Below, in pieces: positions 38,546 through 48,779 of a DNA stretch of 64,000 nt (position 1 is its first letter; every line of letters begins with the position of its first letter). Location: NCBI GenBank assembly GCA_036785705.1, contig JAWUZG010000029.1:16197501-16261500 (forward strand). Reading direction: 5' to 3'. The position numbers were made by a program, and so were the translations under genes. The notes beneath the pieces were generated by a model, which was given only the letters and a program-made list of their open reading frames with translations, made no database searches and was not told the DNA's origin. The stretch comes from Acanthornis magna. Its lineage: Eukaryota; Chordata; Aves; Passeriformes; Acanthizidae.

Positions 38546-41280
38546 AGTGGGCCTGTGGATTTACTAATGGCAAGGAAGTGGCAATCTGTGAACTAAACTT
38601 TCGCTATCAATATACAGTGGGTAAACTCCAATACCAGATGCAAAAGTTAATAAGCAGCCATTAAAGTGTTTCAGCTTCTAAGCACCTTTCTGCAGCTCAT
38701 CCTAAACACATACATGAACACATATTCACAGTAATGTACACCCCCATGGTGCTGTTTCTTGTGCTATGAGACACAGCAGTGCAAAGGAGTTACACGTGAG
38801 GAATGTCTGACTTGTCTGAGGTCTGTCCTCTACAGATAATTAAGGCATCTCATCTTCTTGCACACATAGTCTATTCTTTTGCCTGGACTTTGTCTCTGTG
38901 GAAGTTGGGCTCCTTCACCTTTGGTCTAACATTTTTTGGGGTGTTTTCCTGCATACATAAATGTATATTTCATATTTTCATAGATTTATCAGTGCATGAT
39001 CATACATAAGAATTCCCATGCAAATGAATATTCAGGTGTTGCTGAAAAATCTGTTCGCGTCTTGCCTTTATCAAAAAAGTGGTGTCACAAGAAGGCATTC
39101 TATTTCCTGTAGTGTACTTTTTCAACATTTCAACACTTTTCCCAAGTAAATCGAGTGTTCAGTGTTGTAGCTGCAGAATGTAAATGATGCAGTGAGCCCT
39201 TCCCCTCGCTAGATGGCACCGCTGCCCTCGGAACAGGGTCCTCCACGGGCCACATTTTTGGGTGAAAAGTTTTCAGCGAATGTGTTCGGTTTATCCGGGT
39301 TAACTGTGCTTTGTTTGGGTCCTGCAAATGTGGCAGATTAAACAGGTTCCTGTTGATTCAGTGTTAATTCTTGAGCCTATCTGGACTGCTCATTTTTGCT
39401 CTGGGTTTTGTAGTTCTTTTATCTGTACACTGAACAATGTTGCAGAGATTGTGCAAACCCAGTTCTAAATTGGCTTGTCAGCACAAGAAGAAAGGGTGGT
39501 TCAAGAACTGAAATAAAAGTAATGTAGTCTCAAGTCCATGTGGTTTGGGTTATTTTCAAATCTGTAAGATATATGGACTCTGGAGAACAGGAATTATCTC
39601 AGAGGAATGACCTGAAATTACAAGCAACGGCTTTGCTGCAGTGGGGGCGAGACTGGGAGGAAGGAAAAGAAGAACAGAATTTGAGTCCCAAAACTGCTCT
39701 GGTGGTAGGGCTAAGCCCAGGGGAAGCATCGACCAACTAAAATGTTCACTGAGGCCATCATATTGGAGTGGTTCTCAGAGGGGTGAATTGTTGTCTGACC
39801 CAATGAAGAAATAAAGGAGAAATTTTGTTGAAAAGCTGAGCTCAGTTTGGAGTCATCCGTAAGTGCTCTTTCCTTTAAAGCAAAATTCCAAAGGCACTTA
39901 TGGAATTGGTACTTTTAAAAAGTTGGGGTTTTTTTTAAGCAAATATTTGTAGCATTTCCCATACCATATTTTTACCCACATACAAGCTCACACATGAGAC
40001 CCTCCAAGAAGACCCCAGCTGCTTAGGTTCAATTCTTGTGCAGGTTCAATTTCTTTCTATCTCTGTACATATTTGGCTCCTTATTCAGGAGAATGAAGGG
40101 CTTAGGGGGTTAAATAAAAGTCAGGAATCATTGCTGAAGGGAAAGAATGGGCATTCCACGGGAAGTTAAAAATGGCACAGTGAATTCATGGTGTGGAGAC
40201 AAAAGGAAACAGTGTATTGCTTCTGGCATAGTTTGAGGGCATCACTGTCTGAACTGCTTGACTTCTCAAAAGGATTCTTGCTTGTCCAGACTGCTCTCTG
40301 AAGGAGAGAACAGCCTGATATCAGCAAGTCCCTTTACAAGCGCTGTCTTTCAGCCACCTGGGGTACATATATTGTATTGGTGGCTTGAGACTCAAACTCT
40401 AGATTTGTTTCTTAAAATGCCTACTGCAAAATTAGTTGTTCAGACCTGCAGCCAGTAAAGAGCTAAACAACATGATGTGAGCCTTTAGAGAAAAATCAAA
40501 TCAAATAATGGAATAGTTGTAAATTGATTAAAATTAATGTGTTGTGAACTGTTTTTTGGCTGTCTTAATTTACTTAAATATGAACTTTTAGTCAAAATGG
40601 GTTTTACTTTCAAACTTCTCAGCTGTGAGTGCTGGGAGCATCTAACTCATTTTGATTTGAGGATTAATGATTCAAGGGATTAGAAGGATATAATAAACTC
40701 CAAATATTCTAAAAGCTGACTGAAAATCTTATTGGGTGCATTAAAAATTGAGGAACCAAAATTAAAACCGAGGGAATATTCAGATTCCCAAATACACACG
40801 GGGAGCAGAACCTCTGCTGTAATTGCTGCGGTTGCTGGTTCATTGTGGCAGGAGGTTCCTTCAGCTGATGCTTATTAGCAGGAAGGGGATTTGAAGAGAA
40901 GTGGCAAGGCTGTTTTCAAGTGAAGAGGGGAATTAGAGTTGCTTCAGTTGGATGGAAGATTCTGAAGATGTTTGAATGCTGAAGGAACGGATAGGAGGTT
41001 CTAGAGTAATTGGGTAAGGTACTAAGATTGGTCCTATCAAGAATACTGTTGGAAAAAATCTTACATGAATTGTTTTATTCCATATTTGTGAGCAATAATG
41101 AGCTTACTTAGAAAGGATCTTATGTTTCACAAGAAGATGCTCCTCTCTTATTCTGCTTAGCATGAAAGGCAGTGGAGGACTTAATAGAATAATAGAGACG
41201 TAGAAAATGCATAGAAATAATGCATTATTTGTGTCACACCCTCCTGCCTGCTAAATGACTACTTAGAGTTCACAAGTGAA
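38546..41280. other. Unique non-coding DNA
   Basis: AT-rich with scattered short open frames. No domain, island or repeat was recognised. Confidence 0.4.
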
Positions 41281-41554
41281 GACCACCCAGACCACACCTC
41301 CCTGTGCCTTTGGGGGCCTCCTGGCACCATGAATGCACATTCGCATCAAAGCTTCCTTGGAAGATTGAGGCAAGAGAATAGTGCCCATGATCTTCTTCTC
41401 AGCTGCCCTCCATGCTCTCTCTCAAACACTGCTCTTACACTCAAGCTCTCCATTCTGGCTGCTCTGCAGCTCAGCCACAAAACCATCAATCACTCTGTTC
41501 CCTCTCGGATGGACCAACAACAAAAAACCGTGGCAATGTATAGAAGAGGTGGAC

Positions 41555-41560
41555 TTTATT
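41555..41560 (-). terminator. Candidate poly(A) signal for the minus-strand unit at 41.85-42.70 kb
   Basis: A minus-strand AATAAA (CCAATAAAG) lies about 295 bp past the stop of the repeat-containing open segment that ends at 41855. It is the first canonical signal downstream. Confidence 0.4.
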
Positions 41561-41854
41561 GGTATTGACTACTCTGAAGAGCTTCAGCTAGGGGGTGCGA
41601 AGACTGCGGCAGGGAGACCCTTATGCCTAAAACTACATCAGCTTCTGGGAACTTGGACGCTATGAAGAACTACAACTTCTGGGGCAACAGACTGCTGGGA
41701 ACCCTAGCCTATGCCTGAGAGTGGGGGCTTCACTAACTGGGGATGGTCACAGTGCCCGGGCTGAGCGCTGATCATGGATCCCCCTGCAGTGAGCTGCAAA
41801 TGGAGAGCTCATCTGGAGAGGCACCCTCATGGGAAGAAGCAGAGTCTCCTCCTC

Positions 41855-42241
41855 TTACATATGCCCCACTTCCTCGGTCTCTTCTCTCAGGGCCTCTGTA
41901 CAGGGCGGTGGCGCGGGCACAACTACATTGGGGTGCAGCTGCCCCTCAGCAGCTAGGGCAGCTCCTTGCAGCAGCCGTGTCCCTGGCAGCACATCCCTGC
42001 AGAGGCCAAGGGACTCTGGTTCTTCTCCTGGAAGGCACAACACAGGGAGCCTGATGGAAGGGGGCCTCATCAGGGCCTCGGGGGGCTGGGCCCTCTCAGG
42101 CTGGCTTTGGCCTCTGCGGGAGGGACTCGGGCTTGGCTGGGCTGCCCCAGGCAGGGGCTCTGCCTGATGTCCCTGGGGCTCAGCCTGATGTCCCTGGGGC
42201 TCAGCCTGGGCCCGATTCCTGCTCTGGGGCTGAGTCCTCAC
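41855..42241 (-). CDS. Unidentified open segment with AEPQGHQ repeats, probable 3' exon
   Basis: This open frame lies 185-570 bp downstream of the donor at 42426 on the same strand. It begins about MRTQPQSRNRAQ, then has two full copies and one partial copy of a 7-residue unit AEPQGHQ, a Pro/Ser/Arg-rich stretch (PSPSRRGQSQPE) and an acidic end (EALREETEEVGHM, then TAA). Its reading frame differs from the signal-peptide segment upstream, so the two could only be joined by splicing. Phase-0 acceptor candidates include CAG ending at 42230, but none has a convincing pyrimidine tract. There is no tyrosine motif, so no ITAM. A TTTATT (minus AATAAA) at 41555-41560 could be the poly(A) signal. It could also be chance open sequence in a GC-rich block. 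Function unknown. Confidence 0.35.
   Translation of the reverse strand: MRTQPQSRNRAQAEPQGHQAEPQGHQAEPLPGAAQPSPSPSRRGQSQPERAQPPEALMRPPSIRLPVLCLPGEEPESLGLCRDVLPGTRLLQGAALAAEGQLHPNVVVPAPPPCTEALREETEEVGHM
42160..42208 (-). repeat. 21-bp in-frame tandem repeat
   Basis: The 21-base unit GCTGAGCCCCAGGGACATCAG (minus strand; 21 is a multiple of 3) occurs twice perfectly and begins a third time as GCAGAGCCCC. It encodes the heptapeptide AEPQGHQ in the frame of 41855-42241. Confidence 0.9.
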
Positions 42242-42425
42242 CCCGCTGCCTCCAGGCCTTGGACAAAGGGCTGCTCAAGAGGCCCAGGACCCTAAAGACC
42301 TGCCCAAATTTTCTCCTCCAAGGGGGCTCCCAGGTCTTGCCTGATGCTGGCTTGGCCCAAGGCCTTGGCTGTTCCCGGCCTGCCCTGGTACCATCCCACC
42401 TGCCTGTCCTTTCTCCCTCCCTCAC

Positions 42426-42695
42426 CTCTTGCCAGCATCTCCGGAGCCTTCTGCTGAGCCACCAGCCCAGGATGATGCCTGTTGTCAGCAGGTCCAGGGA
42501 TGCACAACTCCAACAAAGCAGCACCACGTGCTCCAAGGGGGTGGTCCCTGGGCCCATGTCCCGCTGCTCCAGGGCCTCGGGAAGCAGAGCCGAGGCACCT
42601 GGGTCCCCAACAGGACAGATGGAAGTGTCCACAGGATGGCAAAAGAACAGCAGCAGAACAAGCAGCAGGAGCCAGGGGAAGCCCTGGCCGGCCAT
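42426..42695 (-). CDS. Unrecognised small membrane protein: signal peptide, short ectodomain, TM helix with Asp
   Basis: ATG at 42695 sits in a strong Kozak context (CACCATGG). The 90 codons to a consensus donor (CAAGAG followed by GTGAGG; last exon base 42426) encode a textbook signal peptide (residues 1-24, core WLLLLVLLLFFC), a ~30-residue ectodomain starting ICPVGDPG, then a single hydrophobic helix (about 56-79, LDLLTTGIILGWW) with one central Asp, then a basic stop-transfer SRRLRR. If unspliced, the frame continues to a stop at 42201 (164 residues from this ATG). A short ectodomain plus a TM acid resembles the plan of immune signalling adaptors (DAP10, DAP12, FcR gamma), but no sequence homology is claimed and no ITAM is visible. 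A diverged CR1 lies directly upstream. This may be a real lineage-specific gene, a member of a multicopy family, or a decayed copy. Not recognised. Confidence 0.5.
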
Positions 42696-42841
42696 GGTGC
42701 TGCTGCTGCTGTGCAACCAGCCGCCACCTCTGCACAGGCTCTGGCCATCGCTCTGTGCATGCCAAGTTCTTGCCAGGGCTCTGGGCATGGGCAGGGGCTG
42801 GCAATGGTTGCCAGCCACCATGCTGTGCCTGAGGGCTGTGA

Positions 42842-43200
42842 TGTCACAGAATTATACACGGCATTGGCTCGGTGAGCCCTGTGAGAGCATTGAGTCCCAC
42901 CTGTGACCCTTGCCCACCACGGAAACCAGACCTCAGCAATGAGTACCACACCCAGGTACCCTTGAACACACCTCCCACTGTTGGGATTCCATGGTGCCCC
43001 TGCGCAGCCCTTTGCAATATGCAATTGACCTTTTTGGGGTAAAAGTTCTTCCTAATGTCCAACCCAAATGTCCCTTGGCACAGCGTAAACCCCTTGTTGA
43101 CATCTGCTCTCTCTTGACCTTGCGCACCTCTGAGAAGGCTGGTGCTGCCTTGTCTGTAAGTTGCCTGTAGACAGGAGAAGAGGCTGTGCCAATGAGTGCT
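42842..43200 (-). mobile_element. Diverged CR1 LINE fragment
   Basis: Read in reverse it follows CR1: the 3' end CAGAATTATAC, GAGCATTGAGTCCCACC, then GTTCTTCCTAATGTCCAACCC, CTTGGCACAGCGTAAACCCCTT and CTCTGAGAAGGCTGGTGCT. It is considerably diverged. It lies immediately 5' of the minus-strand signal-peptide ORF and could supply its upstream sequence. Confidence 0.75.
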
Positions 43201-44374
43201 GCTCAACTCTTGGGCTATTCCAAGGGGCTGCTTTCCTTATTCTTTCTATATTTGCATTAAAGAAGAAAACATCAGTTCAGCAAAGAGCTGTTACTTTGTG
43301 GAACAGGTAGTTGGTACAAGAGTAAGTGTCAATGAATAGATGGGGGAAAAAGACTGAGGCTGGAAAATTGAAGCAGATTGGTAGCTGTAAAAAGACAGGG
43401 TTCTGGATGAGCGTTTGGGTCAGCGGCACCTCGAGGCTGAAGATGGAGCTGGAGCAACACACGAAAGGCAGTTCTGCCATGTGGCTGCTGCGGCGGCAGC
43501 AGGGCAGTCTCAAGACCCCCTCAAGTCCTGTAGTCCTCCAAGCAGAGGTGAATGGAACTGAAAAGGGACAGAACTTGTCTCTGAAGCCTAGGACTGGCTC
43601 CATGCCCAGGGAACAAGAGCCAGGAGAGAATGAGGAGCACAGGCAGTCAGTTGAGACAGGTCTGAAGAAATGTGTCAAGAGAAGTAGCACAACCTTGGAG
43701 CCTGGACCAAAGCCTCTGCACCCCCTCGAGAGGAATTCTTAAGGGAGGAGTGCAACAAAAGAAGAGGTGCAGCTCCCACGGATCTGGAGAGCTGGAGCGT
43801 AGTCTCTGTGGACCAAGAGGTAGGAATGGTGCTCAGTAAAGAGTGGCCCTGCTTGAGGCTGCCCAGCAATGGCAGGGCTGTGCCCGGGGGCTTGGTGCCA
43901 GCAGCTGCTGGAGCAAGTGCCCCCAGCACAGGAGAGAGCTGGAGTCACACACAGAGCCGTGCAAGAAAGGATGGAGCTTTGCAAATCTGCTGGGACTTCA
44001 GGGTGTGGATTGAGCTTCTACCTTTGTCTGTCAGCAATTGTGTCTCCTCAGCAGTGGGACACATCCCATATTTGAGGTTGTGGATGGCCTGAGGAACAAC
44101 CTATGCAAGGAGGTGAGCAGGCTATGGAGCATCTAGTATGAGGAGCAGAATATGGGCACGATCTTCCTGGAGACTCTTCAAAGCAAGCGCATGTACGGGA
44201 AAAAGCAAAGGAATGCCCATAAGGACCACAGGGTGAGGAGGACTTTATACTTCTACTTCCCACTCCAATGAGCATTGGCCCATTTGAAGGACACAAATAC
44301 GTATGGAATGGAAGAGAAACAGAAGGAATTAGAACTCTAGGTGCAGTCTAAGAAGTCTGAGTTCACTGATTCAT
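43201..44374 (+). other. Unassigned GC-richer segment between two CR1 pieces
   Basis: The + strand has a 138-codon open frame (43326-43742). Further right lies a stretch that would encode LETLQSKRMYGKKQRNAHKD (about 44167-44226), but stops occur nearby. This looks like decayed coding or repeat sequence rather than random DNA, but I cannot name a family. It may belong to the same inserted block as the minus-strand unit at 41.85-42.70 kb. Confidence 0.3.
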
Positions 44375-44665
44375 TGACTGATATAGAAACGTCAGCAGTG
44401 CCTTGGCAGGTAGAAGGGTCAACCGTGTCCTGAGGAGCATCAGGCATAGAAATACTGGCCTGGCAAGTGAGGGGATTGTCCAGCTCTGCCCTGCACTCGG
44501 GTGGCCTCACCTTGGATATTGTGTGCATTTTTGGGTGCTCGACCAGAAGGAAGATATAAAGTTGGAGAGCTTCTAGGGCAGGGCTACAAGGATGGTAAAG
44601 GGCCTTGAGGGGAAGCCATATGAGGAGCTGCCAAGTCATAAATTACAAAAATATCTCTTAGCTGA
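44375..44665 (+). mobile_element. CR1 LINE fragment
   Basis: Plus orientation: GGGTCAACCGTGTCCTGAGG, GCATCAGGCATAGAAATACTG, TCCAGCTCTGCCCTGCACTC, CCTCACCTTGGATATTGTGTG, AAGGGCCTTGAGGGGAAGCC, ATATGAGGAGCTGCCAAG. This is the conserved part of CR1 ORF2 downstream of the reverse transcriptase. Several stops break it. Confidence 0.85.
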
Positions 44666-45676
44666 GGGCACAGGATTTTAGGATGTGAATGTGGAACATG
44701 AGAAATCCTGTATTCATATGAGCCTGGACACCTAATTGGAGAGGAAGACAAGCTAGCTTGATGCTTAGGGCCAGAGAGTAATCCCTGCTTTTTTTTTCTT
44801 AGACAATCATTTCAAGGCAATGAATCACCATCGCTAGCAGCCTGTGATCTATAATCAGTCTGGTATGTAGCAGAAGCCTTAAATTTTTTCCTTCCATTTA
44901 GTAATAGATGCAGTCTGACATTTATCTTATAATTTAAAAAGGACAGGAGAAAGCAGATACCTGGCCAAGGACAGAGATTCTTCTTGTTCTTGTGTTTGTG
45001 AAGGAGAGGTATCTTCCTTAACAGCTACTCCCTACATGGGGGTTACCATTTTACGTACCAAAGGTTAGGTGTTCACTGGATGGGATGAGAGAGACCATGA
45101 GGGAGCACTGAAAAAGCAGATTTGCACATGGTCAGGGCAGGGACACATGCCTTTGAGTGTCAGCAGAGTCCAGGATTGAGCAGGTGATGTGCCCATCAGG
45201 AGGAATGCTGTGAGGTTTCACTGCAGCACAGCCACTTGGCCCCAACTAGCTGTAAGAAAAATATGTCATAGAGTTGCTCAAAAAAAATACCATGACTGCC
45301 TAGATGCTACTCACTGTTAGTCAGGATGCCAGATTGTGATGTGGCTTTGTGGGACATGCAGATGGAGTTAGTCCAAATGAAAGACCACCTTCAGAGGGAA
45401 AAAAACAAAAATTGTTTTTTGGGGTTTGGTAGAAATTTGCATTACTGACATCCTCTAATGAAACCTGAGGTCTGACTAAAAAGGAGAGGGAAAAGTGTGT
45501 AATATTCATTGCCAAATCGTCCTTATTGACATACTAAAGCACTACTTCTGATTTTGCTTTTGGTAGTTCTGGTACCATGCCCCTCTCCAGAGAGGGAATA
45601 AAGAGGGCTGAAGCAGTGTTGAGTTAAACATTTCATATGGAAGGAAAGGAAAAACCAAGATAAGGAGGAGTAAGTA

Positions 45677-45712
45677 TACAGTATTACTCCTAGGTATAGG
45701 AGTAATACTGTA
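45677..45712. repeat. Perfect 36-base palindrome (16-bp arms, 4-base loop)
   Basis: Left arm 45677-45692 (TACAGTATTACTCCTA), loop GGTA (45693-45696), right arm 45697-45712 (TAGGAGTAATACTGTA). All 16 pairs match. There is no T-run or gene context to suggest an RNA terminator or microRNA. Confidence 0.95.
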
Positions 45713-45740
45713 GTACTAGCTGTTGTACAGAGGATGGTAA

Positions 45741-45799
45741 TTTAGAATTATTTAGAATTATTAAGAATATTATTAGAATTATTTAAAAGAATAGAATAG
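45741..45799. repeat. A/T-rich minisatellite, TTTAGAATTA-like units
   Basis: Two perfect TTTAGAATTA units are followed by decayed copies (TTAAGAATAT, TATTAGAATT, ATTTAAAAGA). It starts 29 bp from the palindrome. Confidence 0.8.
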
Positions 45800-48126
45800 T
45801 TATGATGGTCACAGGAACTTGTCAGATTATATGAGGTCCTTTTGCTTCAATCTGGATTGCTGTTACACCTGAATAAGAGATAAAGAGAATGGTCTCTGCC
45901 TCTTCCTGCCTGTAGGATAAAAAGAAGCCAATTCTTTTGTAGGTGCACATCTTGAGAGGCCGTAGGGTGTCAGTTTTCTCAAGTGGCCTGTAGGTTCCCA
46001 CCACACCCTGAGCAATCAGTGAATCAGAATTCCCCTGACTAACTGAGGGCAAAGTTTGAGGAACAAATCAACCAGGGCACATTTTGAAGACTTTCACAGA
46101 CCTGGTAACATTGCACAGGTTACACTCATGGCTTACTAAGAAAGTCTCTCCTTTTTCCCCCCCCAACTCCCCTTTCTGCTTCCACCCAGGAGCTTTAATC
46201 CTGCTGTGGTTAATGGCTTGTCTTAGAAAAAACCCCTCGTTGATAAAACTGCAGCTCTCCACATGTCTGAATTTCCAGTTTACCAAGTAGGATTTATTTC
46301 TTCAACCTTTCAGGGTCAAATGAAACAGCCATAGTCAATCCTACCAATGGAGCAGAGGTTTTGCAAACATTGGGAGCTGTTTAACCAAACTGCCAGGAGG
46401 GCAGTCTGGCTGGATATAAACTGCCCCTTTTTAGGCTATGCCTTTTTTTTGGGGAGATTCTTATCATACCTGATCTGTGCTTTGTTGGCTCTCACAGGCT
46501 GCATGATACAGACAGAGGTAATCCAGCATCTTAGACTGACAGTAATGTGTCTGTGATAGAAAAATGAACTGTGACCCCTGAGGAAAAGGATTATCACATA
46601 ATCCTGCTAAGGCAGTGAAGGGTTCTGTTAAACCAGCTGTGCTCCTTGGCAGAACTGACTTTTCTGGAGGGTCTGCAGGATGCTTGCCCAGCATCTCTCC
46701 CATAGTACAGTGGAGCCTGGAGTACAGATACTGCTGTGAGAACAGAGGCCATACTGCTGAGCTTCTGACCATGTTGGCTGATTCTGCTTTTTAGTGGTTA
46801 TAAAATCACAGTTCCAACTGTGATGTGTAATCTCAGATGTGGGCAGGATTTATCATGGAAACAATTGGATTTTGGCTGCCGTGCTGAATAATAGTTCATG
46901 TTGTGAATGAGAAAGTTGCATCAGAAACCAAGAGCTGGTTGGTTTACCGCTGAAAAATGTAAACTAATACTGTCAGTATAAGAAGAAGGACATCACCAAG
47001 AAGTCATGTCATTCTGTACACTAGAAGTATGAAGTAGATCTAAATTATTGACTCTGTCAACAGTTGGAATACCAAATGTGGATAATATTTCCCTGCCAAA
47101 AAAGGGGGAAAATAACTATTAGATTCTTTAGTATTGTTTCTTCTGATGTTCTTGTCGGTGTGATTTGATATCTTCTATCTCCTTTAGGTACCAAGACATC
47201 AAAACTTGGGTAGATTAAAATATTAATCATACTGATTTTTTATTCTACTCAGTTTAGAACTAGAGTATTTCTGCATTTTTGACTTGGACAAGGATGAATT
47301 TTTGAGCCAGCCTGTCCAGCCACAGGCATGCAAATTAGTCAGTCACAAGAGGGTGACACCCTGGGAGTGAGAGCATGCCAAGAAGGCTGTTCTCCCATAA
47401 AGTATCTCAGATTTTACACAGAAACTGTCTGCATGCTAGACACTGGCGCTTCCCTCCTATTACTTGTTCCATGTGCTGTAAACAAGAAGATGATTTTACG
47501 TGAGGAATCTGTGAAAGTTTGAGGAAGAGACCTTTCATGCTCCTTCACAGGATCCTTAGGCAGCAGTTTGGTGCCACCTCTTGGACAGACTTGTTTTCCA
47601 CTTCCTCATTTCCTGAGTTTTCAGGTGTTCCATGTCAGTTTGTAGCAAAGAGGATGGAGAACTGGAGTGCCACATTTGAAGATAACTAAATAGACCCCTT
47701 GTCTAACTTCTGGGTTCCGCTAGATAATGAAAATTGGAAGTTTTGTTAAATTTAAAGGATTTTCACTTTACGAAAATATAACAGATTTTTAATTTAGACC
47801 TAATAATTCTTTGGAAATTTTTCTTAAGATTGGAAAGTCTTGGCAGGTGTTTCCCAGCTAGTTATTCTGCTGACAAATTTCTTTGTTCAGTTTGGTTTTT
47901 GTTTTTCCCAGCATTAACTGTAATGTATGGCAGATTTCAGGGCACACTGTTCTTTTCAAGACGAATTATTTATGTAGCCTTCTGACTTTATAAGGCAGCG
48001 TCTTTGTGTCAAACAACGTATCACAGCTCTGCAACATGCCCTGGGACAAAAACACTGTACTGCCTTGAAAGAAGAAGGGAACACTGGTAGGTAGGACATC
48101 CTAATCTCTAAACGAGTAGGACAAAG

Positions 48127-48773
48127 TGTCCTAGGTTACATGGAAGGTGTAACTGAAAGTATGTATTCTATTACCATCTCCATAAGCTGTTAAAACAGTG
48201 GGGCAGTGTTGTGTTCAGCATGACCCAGCCCTGATAACACCATCGAGGGGCTATCTCTGCTAATGGGCCATCAAGGTCTCTGGGAGTGACTCGTAAGATT
48301 ACATCAGCCCATTGTGAGATGCCCCGCCCAGAGGGGAGGAACTGAACATTCCTACCTGCATATAAGCTGAGACTCTGGAACACTGGACTACCTTTCCACT
48401 AGATCCCCAGAGAAGAGCTCAAGAGCCACCACTGGACCTCCAGAGACTGACGAGATCTTTCCACAAGATCACCACTTCAACAAGACTACATCCATCGTTC
48501 CAACAGGACTGCAGCCACCATTTTAACTGGACTGCCAGCACCACCCTAACAGGGTGCAGGTTGTATTCTGACTTTGTCTATCTAAACCATTTTTTCTATA
48601 TTATTGCCTTGCTCTAAATATTAGTGTAGAACTGTTATTCCTTCTCCCATATCTTTGTCTGTAAGCCCTTGATTCCAAAGTTATAATAATTCGGAGTGAA
48701 GGGGGTCACATTATCCATTCTAAGGGAGGCTCCCACCTTCCTTAGCAAGACACCTGTCTTTCAAACCAAGACA
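48127..48773 (+). mobile_element. Solo class II (ERVK-type) LTR with 6-bp target duplication ACAAAG
   Basis: A 647-bp element starts TGTCCTAGG and ends AAACCAAGACA, with identical flanks ACAAAG at 48121-48126 and 48774-48779. Six bases is the usual duplication for class II avian and mammalian ERVK-type elements. A TATA box (CATATAAGC, about 48359) gives + orientation. Downstream are purine/CCACC-rich repeats and the R/U5 end shared with the LTR at 1495-2417. No internal viral sequence remains. Confidence 0.9.
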
Positions 48774-48779
48774 ACAAAG

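Larger units (their letters stand above)
44666..48120. other. Unique non-coding DNA with a palindrome and an A/T minisatellite
   Basis: No supported gene. The notable structures are the palindrome at 45677-45712 and the TTTAGAATTA-type repeats just after it. Confidence 0.4.

Noticed and set aside
37968..38567. 199-codon + strand open frame
   Set aside because: It is antisense to a minus-orientation LTR, starts in AT-rich flank and has no domain; openness follows from LTR composition.
42133..42906. 257-codon + strand open frame
   Set aside because: It is antisense to the signal-peptide unit and runs into CR1; it has no signal or domain and its residues reflect the opposite strand's codons.
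43277..43690. 137-codon minus-strand frame beginning with a hydrophobic run
   Set aside because: It overlaps an equally open + strand frame, has poor start context, and the hydrophobic run is not followed by a plausible mature domain.
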